Positions 7,456 through 14,676 of a DNA stretch of 64,000 nt are shown here, piece by piece. This DNA comes from CAZHNW01 sp942491575. GTDB taxonomy: Bacteria > Spirochaetota > UBA4802 > UBA5550. Position 1 is the first letter of the stretch, and every line of letters begins with the position of its first letter. Both the position numbers and the translations under genes were made by a program. The stretch covers positions 372,001 to 436,000 of the forward strand of contig CALOBT010000025.1 in NCBI GenBank assembly GCA_942491575.1, in the 5' to 3' direction. Under the pieces are notes generated by a model. That model saw nothing but the letters and a program-made list of their open reading frames with translations. It was not told the DNA's origin and ran no database searches.

Positions 7456-8094
7456 ATGTATTCACAAGATGAAATGTTGAAACAAAGTCCAAAACCAGAA
7501 GGTGATATCGGAAAGTTTGCTGGAATAAAAATGAACGAAAGGCATCGTACTCTATGGGAATGGGGATTATCAAATATTAATATAAATAATGATGATATAA
7601 TTCTGGATGCTGGTTGTGGTGGTGGAGAAGCTATAAAGCTATTAGCAAAACATTCTTCAAAAGGAATGATTTATGGAATAGACCATTCTAAAGAAATGGT
7701 TAAATTATCAAATGAAATAAACAGACATTTAATTGATTTAAATCGTGTCCAAATTTACGAAACTTCAATTTCGAAATTGCCATTTTCTGATAATACATTT
7801 AATCTGGTTACAGCATTTGAAACATACACATTTTGGCCAGATATTATGAATGATTTTAAAGAAGTGAGACGTGTATTGCAACCTGGTGGTATATTTATAT
7901 TAGTCCATTCAGCTTATAAGCATGAATTATTTGAAGAAAGAAATAATTATTGGAGTGAATTATTCAAGATGAAAATTTATAGTCTTGAGGAGATTAATAA
8001 TATTCTAATTAAGTCAAAATTCGTTTCAATAGAAATGAAAGAAAAAGTAGAAAATAACTGGTTAACAATAGTTGCTAAGAAACCATTTGAATAA
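7456..8094 (+). CDS. class I SAM-dependent methyltransferase, cassette gene
   Basis: A 212-residue single-domain protein of the Methyltransf_11 type. Motif I is ILDAGCGGGEAIKLL at about residues 50-64, the acidic loop is YGIDHSKEM, and the post-motif is RRVLQPGGIFILVH. This is a cytoplasmic enzyme whose substrate (small molecule or lipid) cannot be assigned. A GC hairpin (CCCGCC/GGCGGG, about 7414-7431) lies between the preceding attC-like site and the AAAGGA ribosome site. The stop codon is followed directly by the next attC-like remnant and then the group II intron. Confidence 0.82.
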   Translation: MYSQDEMLKQSPKPEGDIGKFAGIKMNERHRTLWEWGLSNININNDDIILDAGCGGGEAIKLLAKHSSKGMIYGIDHSKEMVKLSNEINRHLIDLNRVQIYETSISKLPFSDNTFNLVTAFETYTFWPDIMNDFKEVRRVLQPGGIFILVHSAYKHELFEERNNYWSELFKMKIYSLEEINNILIKSKFVSIEMKEKVENNWLTIVAKKPFE

Positions 8095-8095
8095 A

Positions 8096-8154
8096 AGCGT
8101 CTTCGTCGTCCTGGCTACGGCATACATCGGGAATGCCAGGAACGTTGTACACCA
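8096..8154 (+). other. attC-like 3' arm adjoining the intron insertion point
   Basis: The stem CCTGGC (8110-8115) / GCCAGG (8135-8140) is followed at once by AACGTTGTAC, an R'-type box (GTTGTAC, 8144-8150). The intron begins four bases after the box. A convincing R'' partner is missing upstream, so the site may be short or truncated. Confidence 0.45.
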
Positions 8155-8750
8155 GTGCGACAAGAAGTCTATATCCGGGCTGTCTAAGTCGTATAAAAAA
8201 AATATACAGACCTTTAGACTATCCTATCCATCTGGGATAACTCTGCTTTGACATGCGTCACCGGCAACAATGGGGTGTGAAGCTCAAAGGACAACGCGGT
8301 GATTCTGGCAGCCTAAACCCGTTAAACCGCAAGGGTAAATGAATTGATACGGATAACACATGTGAACAGTTGCAAGCTTCGTTAAACGTAACATGGGAAA
8401 TCGGGCTGATACCCATGGACCAAAAGGTACGAGTTCCGGTGGGTTGTTCTTTGCGTGACAACACACAGATGGACACGGCGGACTCCGGAGTAAAGACTGA
8501 TCCTAAGTCAATTCGAATTGGCCGGATATGGGAACTTGGTAAGCCCTACGAACTCCTTCTTTTGAAGGTAGGAATCCTGTAAGGGACTACGATGGTTTAG
8601 AGGGTAAAGGAACGACAGAAAAAGCGAAGGTATTTCTGTAATGGGAATGATAGGGATTCAATATTTGTCCTGAACCGAAAGGTTGCAGACTTCTGTCATG
8701 GTCGTCTATTTGTGAAATGAATATGAAACTCCGTGAACAAAGGAGAGCCA

Positions 8751-10187
8751 ATGACCTTTATGGAGGCACCTTTGAATGAAACAATAACCTGGGACACAAT
8801 TGACTGGATAAAGGTTACTGACCACGTTAACAGACTTCAATTCAGAATAGCAAAAGCTGTCAAAGAAGGAAGACTTAACAAGGTGAGAAGACTTCAACAT
8901 CTTCTCAAAAACTCATTCTATGCCAAATTAGTGGCAACCCGCAGAATCACAACAAACAAAGGTAAAAGAACTCCAGGTGTTGACAGAGTTCTTTTAAAAA
9001 CGCCAAAGCAAAAACTCAATTCCGCTCTCCTTTTATCTGATAAAGGATATAAAACCCAGGCTCTCAGACGTGTATTTATTGAGAAAAAAGGTAAAAAGAA
9101 AAAACGGCCTCTGGGAATTCCCACCATGCACGATCGAGCCATGCAGGCTCTCTACACTTTAACTCTTGAGCCAATTGCAGAAACAACTGCTGACAGGCAA
9201 TCTTTCGGTTTTAGAAAGTACAGGTCTGCGCATGATGCAGCAGAATACGCATTCAACTGTCTGGCATTAAAAGACAGAGCATCATGGATTCTTGAAGGAG
9301 ACATTAAAGGATGCTTTGATCACATAAGCCATCAATGGCTTTTGAAGAACATTCCAGTGAAAGTGAAAATTCTCAAGCAATTTCTCGAAGCTGGCTATTG
9401 CTACAAAAGAAAATTGTTTCCTACAGAATCCGGGACTCCTCAGGGAGGAATAATTTCTCCTGTTCTAGCAAATATGACCCTTGATGGCCTTGAAAAAGTC
9501 ATCAAGAAACGCTATTGGTCAAGTAGTACCGGTTATATCAACAGGAACAACAACAAGCACAAAGTCAATTTCATAAGGTATGCTGATGATTTTATTGTCA
9601 CGGCTGACAGCAGAGAAGTTGCCCTTGATGCAAAAGAGATTATATCAAAGTTTCTTGCTCAAAGAGGACTGACACTTTCTGATGAGAAAACAAAGATTAC
9701 TCATATTAACGATGGGTTTGATTTTCTTGGATGGAATTTCAGAAAATATGACGGCAAAATGCTGATTAAGCCTTCAAAAGAATCTTGCAGTAATATAGCT
9801 CTCAAAGTTAGAACTATTATTAGGGAGCATCGAGGCTCTTCTCAAAATGATTTGGTCAGAATATTAAATCCGGTCATTCGAGGATGGTGTAACTATCACA
9901 GAGGCATGGTTTCAAAAGAAGCATTTAAAAATCTTGATACTGTTCTCTTTCAGGCTCTCTGGAGATGGGCACGGTTCAGACATCCGATGAAAAATTCTTT
10001 TTGGATCAAGAGCCGTTACTGGAAGCAGATAAAAAATAGAGACTGGATATTTTGTTGCGATGAGGAAAGTCTTATTATTGCGGGACATGTCAAAATTTTA
10101 CGACATAGAATGATTAAACTTGACAAGAACCCTTTTGCAAAGGAAGATTCTGATTACTTTTATTATCGTAGAAAGAATCGACAATAA
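8751..10187 (+). CDS. ltrA: group II intron reverse transcriptase/maturase lacking an endonuclease domain
   Basis: A 478-residue protein from the ATG at 8751, chosen because AGGAG lies 5 bases upstream; an in-frame GTG at 8733 is less likely. The order is an N-terminal RT-0 region, NKGKRTPGVDRV, fingers/palm with GTPQGGIISPVLANM, the catalytic YADD in FIRYADDFIV, then the maturase/thumb region with RGWCNYHRG and RWARFRHP. The chain ends soon after NPFAKEDSDYF. No HNH-type endonuclease with its CxxC pairs follows. It promotes splicing of its own intron and target-primed reverse transcription. Without the nuclease it would need a nick or a single-stranded target. Confidence 0.9.
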   Translation: MTFMEAPLNETITWDTIDWIKVTDHVNRLQFRIAKAVKEGRLNKVRRLQHLLKNSFYAKLVATRRITTNKGKRTPGVDRVLLKTPKQKLNSALLLSDKGYKTQALRRVFIEKKGKKKKRPLGIPTMHDRAMQALYTLTLEPIAETTADRQSFGFRKYRSAHDAAEYAFNCLALKDRASWILEGDIKGCFDHISHQWLLKNIPVKVKILKQFLEAGYCYKRKLFPTESGTPQGGIISPVLANMTLDGLEKVIKKRYWSSSTGYINRNNNKHKVNFIRYADDFIVTADSREVALDAKEIISKFLAQRGLTLSDEKTKITHINDGFDFLGWNFRKYDGKMLIKPSKESCSNIALKVRTIIREHRGSSQNDLVRILNPVIRGWCNYHRGMVSKEAFKNLDTVLFQALWRWARFRHPMKNSFWIKSRYWKQIKNRDWIFCCDEESLIIAGHVKILRHRMIKLDKNPFAKEDSDYFYYRRKNRQ

Positions 10188-10227
10188 CGACAACGGCTGG
10201 TTTAAATCAACCAGTTTTAGATGGCTT

Positions 10228-10302
10228 GAGCCGTATGATGGGGAACTATCACGTACGGTTCTTAGGGGGGAAAGGAGCCGCAAGGCTCCTGACCTACCCG
10301 AC
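10228..10302 (+). ncRNA. group II intron domains V and VI
   Basis: Domain V is GAGCCGTATGATGGGGAAC continuing to CACGTACGGTTC (10228-10261). It has the AGC triad at its base, a short GGGAAC loop region and a 2-base bulge pattern. Domain VI follows with the GGAGCC/GGCTCC stem and the unpaired adenosine region GACCTACCC before the 3' splice site. Confidence 0.8.
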
Positions 10303-10330
10303 TATTTCTATAATATAAAGGAATATATAA

Positions 10331-10681
10331 ATGAAAAGTGAAGTAGAATACATAGCCTGTTGTGGATGCTACTGTAATACGTGTAAAGCCTTTACCAGTG
10401 ACAATTGTCGTGGATGTAAGTTAGGCTATGACAACAATGAAAGAGATATTAAGAAGGCGAAATGTAGAATAAAGTTGTGTTGTCTTACAAATAAGATTCT
10501 GAAAACATGTGCTGACTGCAATGAACTTGATCAATGTCAAATAATCCCTTCCAAGTTCAAACCAGGAACCCGTGACTATAAAAAGTGTATAGAATCCCTG
10601 AAATACATAAACCGTTATGGGTATGACAATTTCCTTGAAAAAGCTAAAAACTGGAAGAACCATTTTGGAAAACTTAAATAG
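10331..10681 (+). CDS. cysteine-rich DUF3795-like small protein, cassette gene
   Basis: A 116-residue protein dominated by cysteines in its N-terminal two thirds: CCGCYCNTCKAF, NCRGCKLG, KCRIKLCC, TCADCNELDQC. This is the pattern of DUF3795-type zinc-binding proteins, which have no established role. It is in the first cassette position after the group II intron, with AAAGGA about 8 bases before the ATG, and is followed by a clear attC-like site. The family assignment is from recall of the Cys spacing. The zinc binding is inferred. Confidence 0.7.
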   Translation: MKSEVEYIACCGCYCNTCKAFTSDNCRGCKLGYDNNERDIKKAKCRIKLCCLTNKILKTCADCNELDQCQIIPSKFKPGTRDYKKCIESLKYINRYGYDNFLEKAKNWKNHFGKLK

Positions 10682-10707
10682 AACTGTGAAGAGAGATAGA
10701 AACATGG

Positions 10708-10810
10708 CGTACAACAGCAAATATGAGATTCCACCTTCGGCTCCATCCAAATTGCCTCTGGTCACAAGCTCCCGACGGCAATTTCTCATGTTCGCAAAAC
10801 GTTGTGTGAA
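10708..10810 (+). other. attC-like site of the DUF3795 cassette
   Basis: R'' CGTACAAC (10708-10715) and R' ACGTTGTGTG (GTTGTGT, 10801-10807). Inner arms: AGCAAATATGAGA (left, 10716-10728) and TCTCATGTTCGCAAA (right, 10784-10798), with unpaired bases on the right arm only. It has the same asymmetric layout as the site at 7287-7386. Confidence 0.72.
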
Positions 10811-10847
10811 ATTAGACAAGCATATAATCTACTAACAGGAGAAATTA

Positions 10848-11351
10848 ATGACTAGTAAAAAAACATTAATTAATTACATATTAGATAGCGTGATTCTTAT
10901 TCTTTTTATCGTCTTGGCTTTAAATGGACTCTTGATGCAAAAAATTTATCACATGGATCACAATGACCATACTTTTGTTTTTTTATGGTTTAATATAGAT
11001 GGTTGGTTATTACTGCATAAGATAATTAGTGTTTTATTATCAATAGGAATTATTATTCACTTAATTCGGCATTCAAAGTGGTTAGTAGATATTATAAAAA
11101 ACAATAGATTGTTCAAAAACGAATATAAAAACAAATCACTGATTTTATTCTTCATATTATTTTGCATTTCTGCAATTTTAGGATTCATTTCTTGGATTTT
11201 TAACAATCATTTAGAAGTGAGGAACATTCTTATCGAAATTCACGATAAAATAACGTTTTTTCTGATAATATTATTTATTATTCATTTCGTTAAAAAAATA
11301 AAATGGTTCGTCAAAACAAGTAGGTCATTATTAACTGGTAGTAATAATTAA
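10848..11351 (+). CDS. DUF4405-like multi-pass membrane protein, cassette gene
   Basis: A 167-residue protein with four hydrophobic segments at about residues 10-28, 50-70, 94-114 and 130-148. Histidines sit at membrane edges (LLHKIISV, IIHLIRH, IHFVKK), reminiscent of the DUF4405/cytochrome b-like four-helix family, which may coordinate haem. AGGAG precedes the ATG. It is the last clear cassette of the left array; its stop is followed at once by an attC-like R' box. Haem binding is an inference from the histidine placement. Confidence 0.65.
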   Translation: MTSKKTLINYILDSVILILFIVLALNGLLMQKIYHMDHNDHTFVFLWFNIDGWLLLHKIISVLLSIGIIIHLIRHSKWLVDIIKNNRLFKNEYKNKSLILFFILFCISAILGFISWIFNNHLEVRNILIEIHDKITFFLIILFIIHFVKKIKWFVKTSRSLLTGSNN

Positions 11352-11392
11352 GACAACCGGCCTAACTTCTCATATCCGCAAACGTTGTGCGA
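11352..11392 (+). other. short attC-like remnant
   Basis: GACAAC is followed by CTTCTCATATCCGCAAACG and TTGTGCG. The right arm and R' box (GTTGTGC, 11384-11390) closely match those of the site at 10708-10810, but the left arm is nearly absent. It looks like a deleted or half site closing the left cassette array. Confidence 0.45.
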
Positions 11393-11464
11393 AATTCAGC
11401 AAATAATTTATTGGTGAAAATTGGAGTTGCCCGCTTTTTAAAAACTCTCATAAAAATATTTTCT

Positions 11465-11584
11465 TTATTTTATGTCCAGTTTAAAAGGAGAACGGCATAC
11501 ACCCTTTTTCATCATTGAATCAAGTGTGCCAACTACAACCTTCATGTACCCTGCGACCTGTCTTTCATTCAGCAGCTCACCCAT
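11465..11584 (-). CDS. 39-residue HTH/excisionase-like micro-gene, possibly degenerate
   Basis: A minus-strand frame beginning MGELLNERQVAGYM and ending in RSPFKLDIK. The pattern (L-L-x-E-R-Q-V-A-x-Y at the start, a short turn, then PFKL at the end) resembles the HTH_17/AlpA excisionase-type DNA-binding fold. It is short for that family, has no clear ribosome site, and a C-terminal scrap of a relative lies at 4290-4335. It may be a decayed recombination-directionality or regulator gene. The stretch from 11393 to 11742 holds nothing else I can support. Confidence 0.35.
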   Translation of the reverse strand: MGELLNERQVAGYMKVVVGTLDSMMKKGVCRSPFKLDIK

Positions 11585-11742
11585 TTTTTTGTTTAATTAC
11601 ATGTGTCAAAACAATTGAACTCTATTTTTTTACAAAAACTTCTTGCTTTGCGGTATATTATCGTTATTGATATAATATTACATTCTTTATCAGGTACTGG
11701 AATATCCTGGAATTTATCAACAAATACCTAATGGAGGCTATT

Positions 11743-12111
11743 ATGAGTTTTTACGTTTTAAACAGTATAAAAAGTAACGCTAATATTGATTGTGAAACCA
11801 CTGGTTTCGGTTGTGTTGGAATCATAAATGGTGTCGCGACGGTGTGTCAATACGTCTTAGATATGCCACCAAATACTTACGTCAAATTTAACGATTCAGC
11901 AGGATTGCATGTTCAAACACATTTAAATGCCGATCCCCACGGAACCCATCAGCCCGATAACTGCCAAGTACTAATCGACACTACAACAGGTTCAATAACA
12001 TTTTCAGACTGGGCCGGACCCGGCGAAGATACAACTATCACAGAAATGGAAGTTGTCGAAGCCTGCGAAATCGCACCACCGGCTGACAGCGAAGCACCGA
12101 TCGGAGTATAA
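11743..12111 (+). CDS. small acidic protein of unknown function
   Basis: 122 residues from the ATG at 11743, chosen because GGAGG lies 5 bases upstream; the in-frame ATG at 11731 overlaps that site. The protein is acidic, has four cysteines (IDCETTGFGC, TVCQ, DNCQ, EACE) and no signal peptide or membrane segment. A beta-rich look is given by alternating Val/Thr strands. No family is recognised. It stands alone between the cassette array and the phage remnant, and may be a cassette that lost its site. Confidence 0.6.
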   Translation: MSFYVLNSIKSNANIDCETTGFGCVGIINGVATVCQYVLDMPPNTYVKFNDSAGLHVQTHLNADPHGTHQPDNCQVLIDTTTGSITFSDWAGPGEDTTITEMEVVEACEIAPPADSEAPIGV

Positions 12112-12343
12112 TATACTTTACCAGGGAACTCCAGTCCCACAAAAACTATTTATATATCAGTGTGAATGCTTGCACTGATATGTAAATAGCCTCATAGTGT
12201 CATTGCAATCCTAATTGTCTGTCCTATAAATCAACTTCTGATAAAATAATTTATGTCCGGGGATGAAAATTTTAGGTTTAATGAGAGTCTCCAGCCTGAG
12301 GATAGATATATGACTGTTAATATTAACGATCAAGCAACACTAA

Positions 12344-12757
12344 TCACTTCAACAACTTTACCAGTCCATAGGTCAAACCAATACCCGCCACAGCTCCCAC
12401 GCTCAAGCCGACATATAATTTCCAATTTCCCGACCGGGCCACTGTAATCGTGACCTCTCGGGACCAGATCCTATCATTCAGACCGGCATCGGCGCGGGTC
12501 CGCGCAATCCTCTTACCTATATGTAACGACTTAACATCCCGTGTAGGAATCCCCCGATCATATTTAATCAGCTCCTCCTGAAGCTGCAGCCAAGACAATC
12601 TGGAATAATCCCGAATCCTGTCTTCATAGACCAGTTTCTCTTTCTCTATCACCACAGGCCTCGCCTGGTGAAAATACCACCCCGTATAATAACCCCCTCC
12701 AAAGGCCAGGAGAAGCACCAGCACTGAAACGAGAAAAGCGGTTAATACTTTCTTCAC
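12344..12757 (-). CDS. phage lysis-module membrane protein, possible i-spanin-like
   Basis: About 137 residues, most likely from the GTG at 12757 (AAGGAG about 10 bases upstream). There is one strong N-terminal transmembrane helix (VLLLAFGGGYYTGWYF), a charged periplasmic middle (EKEKLVYEDRIRDYSRL), and a C-terminal hydrophobic hairpin (LSVGAVAGIGLTYGLV). It follows the duplicated small membrane protein and endolysin pseudogene. The intact module at 29.3-30.5 kb has an unrelated cysteine lipoprotein in this position, so the module ends are mosaic. Spanin function is a guess from position and topology. Confidence 0.55.
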   Translation of the reverse strand: MKKVLTAFLVSVLVLLLAFGGGYYTGWYFHQARPVVIEKEKLVYEDRIRDYSRLSWLQLQEELIKYDRGIPTRDVKSLHIGKRIARTRADAGLNDRIWSREVTITVARSGNWKLYVGLSVGAVAGIGLTYGLVKLLK

Positions 12758-12761
12758 AACC

Positions 12762-12968
12762 TCATTTCTCCTTACCATGATGATACTTCACATCGGCAGG
12801 CTTACTGCTGCAGCTCAAAGGCCCCTTCTTGAATTCACATAAAAAAGAGAGAATCATGTAAGCCCCCACCAGAACTATCCCAAGCCCGGAGAGAAATGTC
12901 TTCCTCCCCATGGTCACCGGCCCGATCTTCACCAGTTTTGTCTTATCAACTCCCTTTCTCGCACTCAT
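12762..12968 (-). CDS. small phage membrane protein of the lysis module, copy A
   Basis: 68 residues from the ATG at 12968, which overlaps the stop of the preceding endolysin frame. The sequence (SARKGVDKTKLVKIGPVTMG, then LSGLGIVLVGAYMILSFL) is nearly identical to the protein at 29636-29842. There is a basic cytoplasmic start, one transmembrane helix and a short tail. Holin-accessory or inhibitor roles are possible. It belongs to a duplicated lysis module. Confidence 0.6.
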   Translation of the reverse strand: MSARKGVDKTKLVKIGPVTMGRKTFLSGLGIVLVGAYMILSFLCEFKKGPLSCSSKPADVKYHHGKEK

Positions 12969-13412
12969 GCGGCCACCTCCGGAATAACAGAATGTATCAG
13001 CGGAGTGGGATCTACCCTCCGCCATTTATAATCAAAAGCTCCCAGGTGAAGATGAGCTCCGTAGGAAATCCCGGCATCCGCATACTTCCCGATAACCTGC
13101 CCTTCCCTCACTCCCTCATTGACAGAAATGATAATTCTCTCCCAGGTGCAAGTACCTGAAATAGTAATAATCCCCGCCGATCTCATGCTTGACTATCACA
13201 TAGTTACCGGCAGAATGTTTCTTTTTACTCCAACGCAGTTCGTCGGCATAGTCATCCATGTCATAGATGGCAATCCCATCAGAAATTGCCATCACCCGGG
13301 CATATCTCTCTCCGGAGATAAAGTTTATCCCGTTATGAAACTGCCGCTTTCCCTGCAGCATCCGCAGCCCGTAATGACTGGTTATTCTTGGTTTATTAAC
13401 CGGTGAAATCAT
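12965..13412 (-). pseudogene. frameshifted M23-type phage endolysin, copy A
   Basis: The two frames together match the intact 149-residue protein at 29839-30288 over its whole length. The first piece (13116-13412) carries the HNG-NF metal-site region and reaches HLGENY. The second (12965-13186) resumes at VNEGVREGQVIGKY and holds the catalytic HLHLG motif. Comparison of the DNA shows one extra base near 13129 (GAAATGATAATT versus GAAAGATAATT in the intact copy), which shifts the frame. In addition, the Asp of HNGID has become Asn here. The gene is dead in two ways. Confidence 0.85.
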
Positions 13413-13621
13413 TATTTGCCTCCGTGGTTTTTATCATGTTCTTTTATAATCCATTCCAGGTTTATTTTTGTTTCCCGCATGGTGCGGATCTCCTGGAATA
13501 TTTCTTTATACTTCTCATCATACTGGCGAATCAGACGAACAATAAGATAGATGCAGATCCCGCCAACAAGCGCAGCACCGCTGATGAAAGCCGCAATAGT
13601 TGGATAGTTCGTTTTGTGCAT
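13412..13621 (-). CDS. holin-like small membrane protein, copy A
   Basis: 69 residues with one transmembrane helix (TIAAFISGAALVGGICIYLIV) and a charged, coiled-coil-prone tail (EKYKEIFQEIRTMRETKINL). It is nearly identical to the protein at 30285-30494. Topology and position directly before an endolysin fit a small phage holin or lysis accessory. It appears intact, though it is stranded in a remnant. Confidence 0.6.
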   Translation of the reverse strand: MHKTNYPTIAAFISGAALVGGICIYLIVRLIRQYDEKYKEIFQEIRTMRETKINLEWIIKEHDKNHGGK

Positions 13622-13667
13622 TCCATTATTCCTCCGGAGCCGTGGGCCATTTGAAAATGTTCAATTA

Positions 13668-13862
13668 CTATTCATCAACAATAAGATTTAAAAACTCAGC
13701 CGTAACCTGGTGCAGGTTATTCTGATACACATACCCTGTAACCAGGCAGGGCTCCCGATCCTGGGGACCGGCAGTCAGGTTTATTATTTCATCAAGAATG
13801 GTTTTTCCGGGATACTGCAGGAAGGATATGGAACAGAACTTTTTCAGGCTCTTATATGTTAA
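13668..13862 (-). pseudogene. 5'-truncated phage gene next to the transposon
   Basis: A 64-codon open frame without a start codon, ending ...QVTAEFLNLIVDE and stopping at 13668, 45 bases before the holin-like gene. It occupies the slot that the 81-residue gene at 30499-30744 has in the intact module, but the sequence is different. The frame ends at a stop codon at about 13863. It is probably the C-terminal end of a phage structural or fibre-chaperone gene cut by insertion of the transposon. The sequence shared with the intact module ends near 13648. Confidence 0.5.
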
Positions 13863-13969
13863 TTACCCCGCTCCTGCCACAGAACAACCAACATATAACC
13901 ACATAGCCACTGAAGATCAATTCTTTTTATACACCGTTAATTTGGTAATCCATTTCCCGATAATGAACT

Positions 13970-14521
13970 ATGAGTACCCCTGTCTTCATAGTTCATTCAG
14001 ATCAGCTTGACCAGTCACTAAACCTGAAGCTCCAGCAGTGCAAACACTGCGGCAAAGTCGGCATGCTCATTTTTCACGGTTATACCTACGGACAATCCGA
14101 TTACAAAAAGTCTATCACCAAAGGGAGAAGAGTCTTCTGTTCAAACAGAAACAGGAGAAGCGGTTGTGGCCGAACACTTTACCTGCTCTTTTATAATTTC
14201 ATCAGAGGGGGATTTATTTCAGCTGAACTCTTCTGGCAGTTTCTTAATGCCATTCTTACTGAACTCTCTATCAACAAATCCTATGAAACAATCGATCCTT
14301 CCTGCCCGTTATCGATTTCAACATTCTACAGGCTCTGGCAAAGATTCAAGTTTTCAACCCCACAGATTCGCACCTTCCTTGCCGACAATTATCCTCATGT
14401 CCCACTATCGGAGAATTGCCCTCACAGAGAAACTATTCTCCACCTGTCAGTTGTCTTTAAAAATACTGCCTGCAATCCCATCGCTGAGTATCAACTGGCA
14501 TCTCAGAAATCATTCATTTAG
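13970..14521 (+). CDS. transposon-associated zinc-ribbon protein
   Basis: 183 residues. The N-terminal third has a zinc ribbon: CKHCGKVGML at about residue 24, then RRVFCSNRNRRSGCGRTL about 25 residues later. The rest is helical with YETIDPSCPLSISTFYRLWQ, which looks like a DNA-binding helix-turn-helix. It lies upstream of the transposase and ATPase genes in the same orientation. Small zinc-ribbon proteins of this kind accompany such transposase/ATPase pairs, and a DNA-binding or targeting role is likely but unproven. There is no strong ribosome site at the ATG at 13970. Confidence 0.55.
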   Translation: MSTPVFIVHSDQLDQSLNLKLQQCKHCGKVGMLIFHGYTYGQSDYKKSITKGRRVFCSNRNRRSGCGRTLYLLFYNFIRGGFISAELFWQFLNAILTELSINKSYETIDPSCPLSISTFYRLWQRFKFSTPQIRTFLADNYPHVPLSENCPHRETILHLSVVFKNTACNPIAEYQLASQKSFI

Positions 14522-14676
14522 CCCTTAGCGAACAGATTCCAGCTCCCTTTTTTGCTTTCATCCCATCAGACTTTTCTATAGCCATTTACCCTCTTTTCAA
14601 CGGCAACAGGATCTGCCCGTGACAGCCGATTCAGCCTCTCCTATACTCATCCACATTTATACATGGAGGTATCAAT

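Larger units (their letters stand above)
8155..10302 (+). mobile_element. group II intron with maturase/reverse transcriptase ORF
   Basis: The left end GTGCGACAAGAAG matches the GUGYG consensus of group II intron 5' ends. The right end holds a domain V hairpin, then a domain VI stem and the terminal CCTACCCGAC. Total length is about 2.15 kb with the reverse transcriptase gene in domain IV. Both ends appear intact, so the element may still splice. It is inserted directly after an attC-like R' box, in the same orientation as the cassettes. The 3' exon starts at TATTTCTATA. The exact 3' end could be one base off. Confidence 0.82.

Noticed and set aside
8155..10302. Calling the intron a canonical group IIC-attC intron
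   Set aside because: Its maturase has a longer N-terminus and thumb region unlike compact IIC proteins, and the orientation matches the cassettes; only the insertion position suggests IIC-attC.
4314..11488. Inverted 17-mers at 4314-4330 and 11472-11488 as terminal repeats of one transposon
   Set aside because: Both 17-mers are the 3' coding ends of related HTH-like scraps on opposite strands, which explains the similarity without a transposon; no transposase fits between them.
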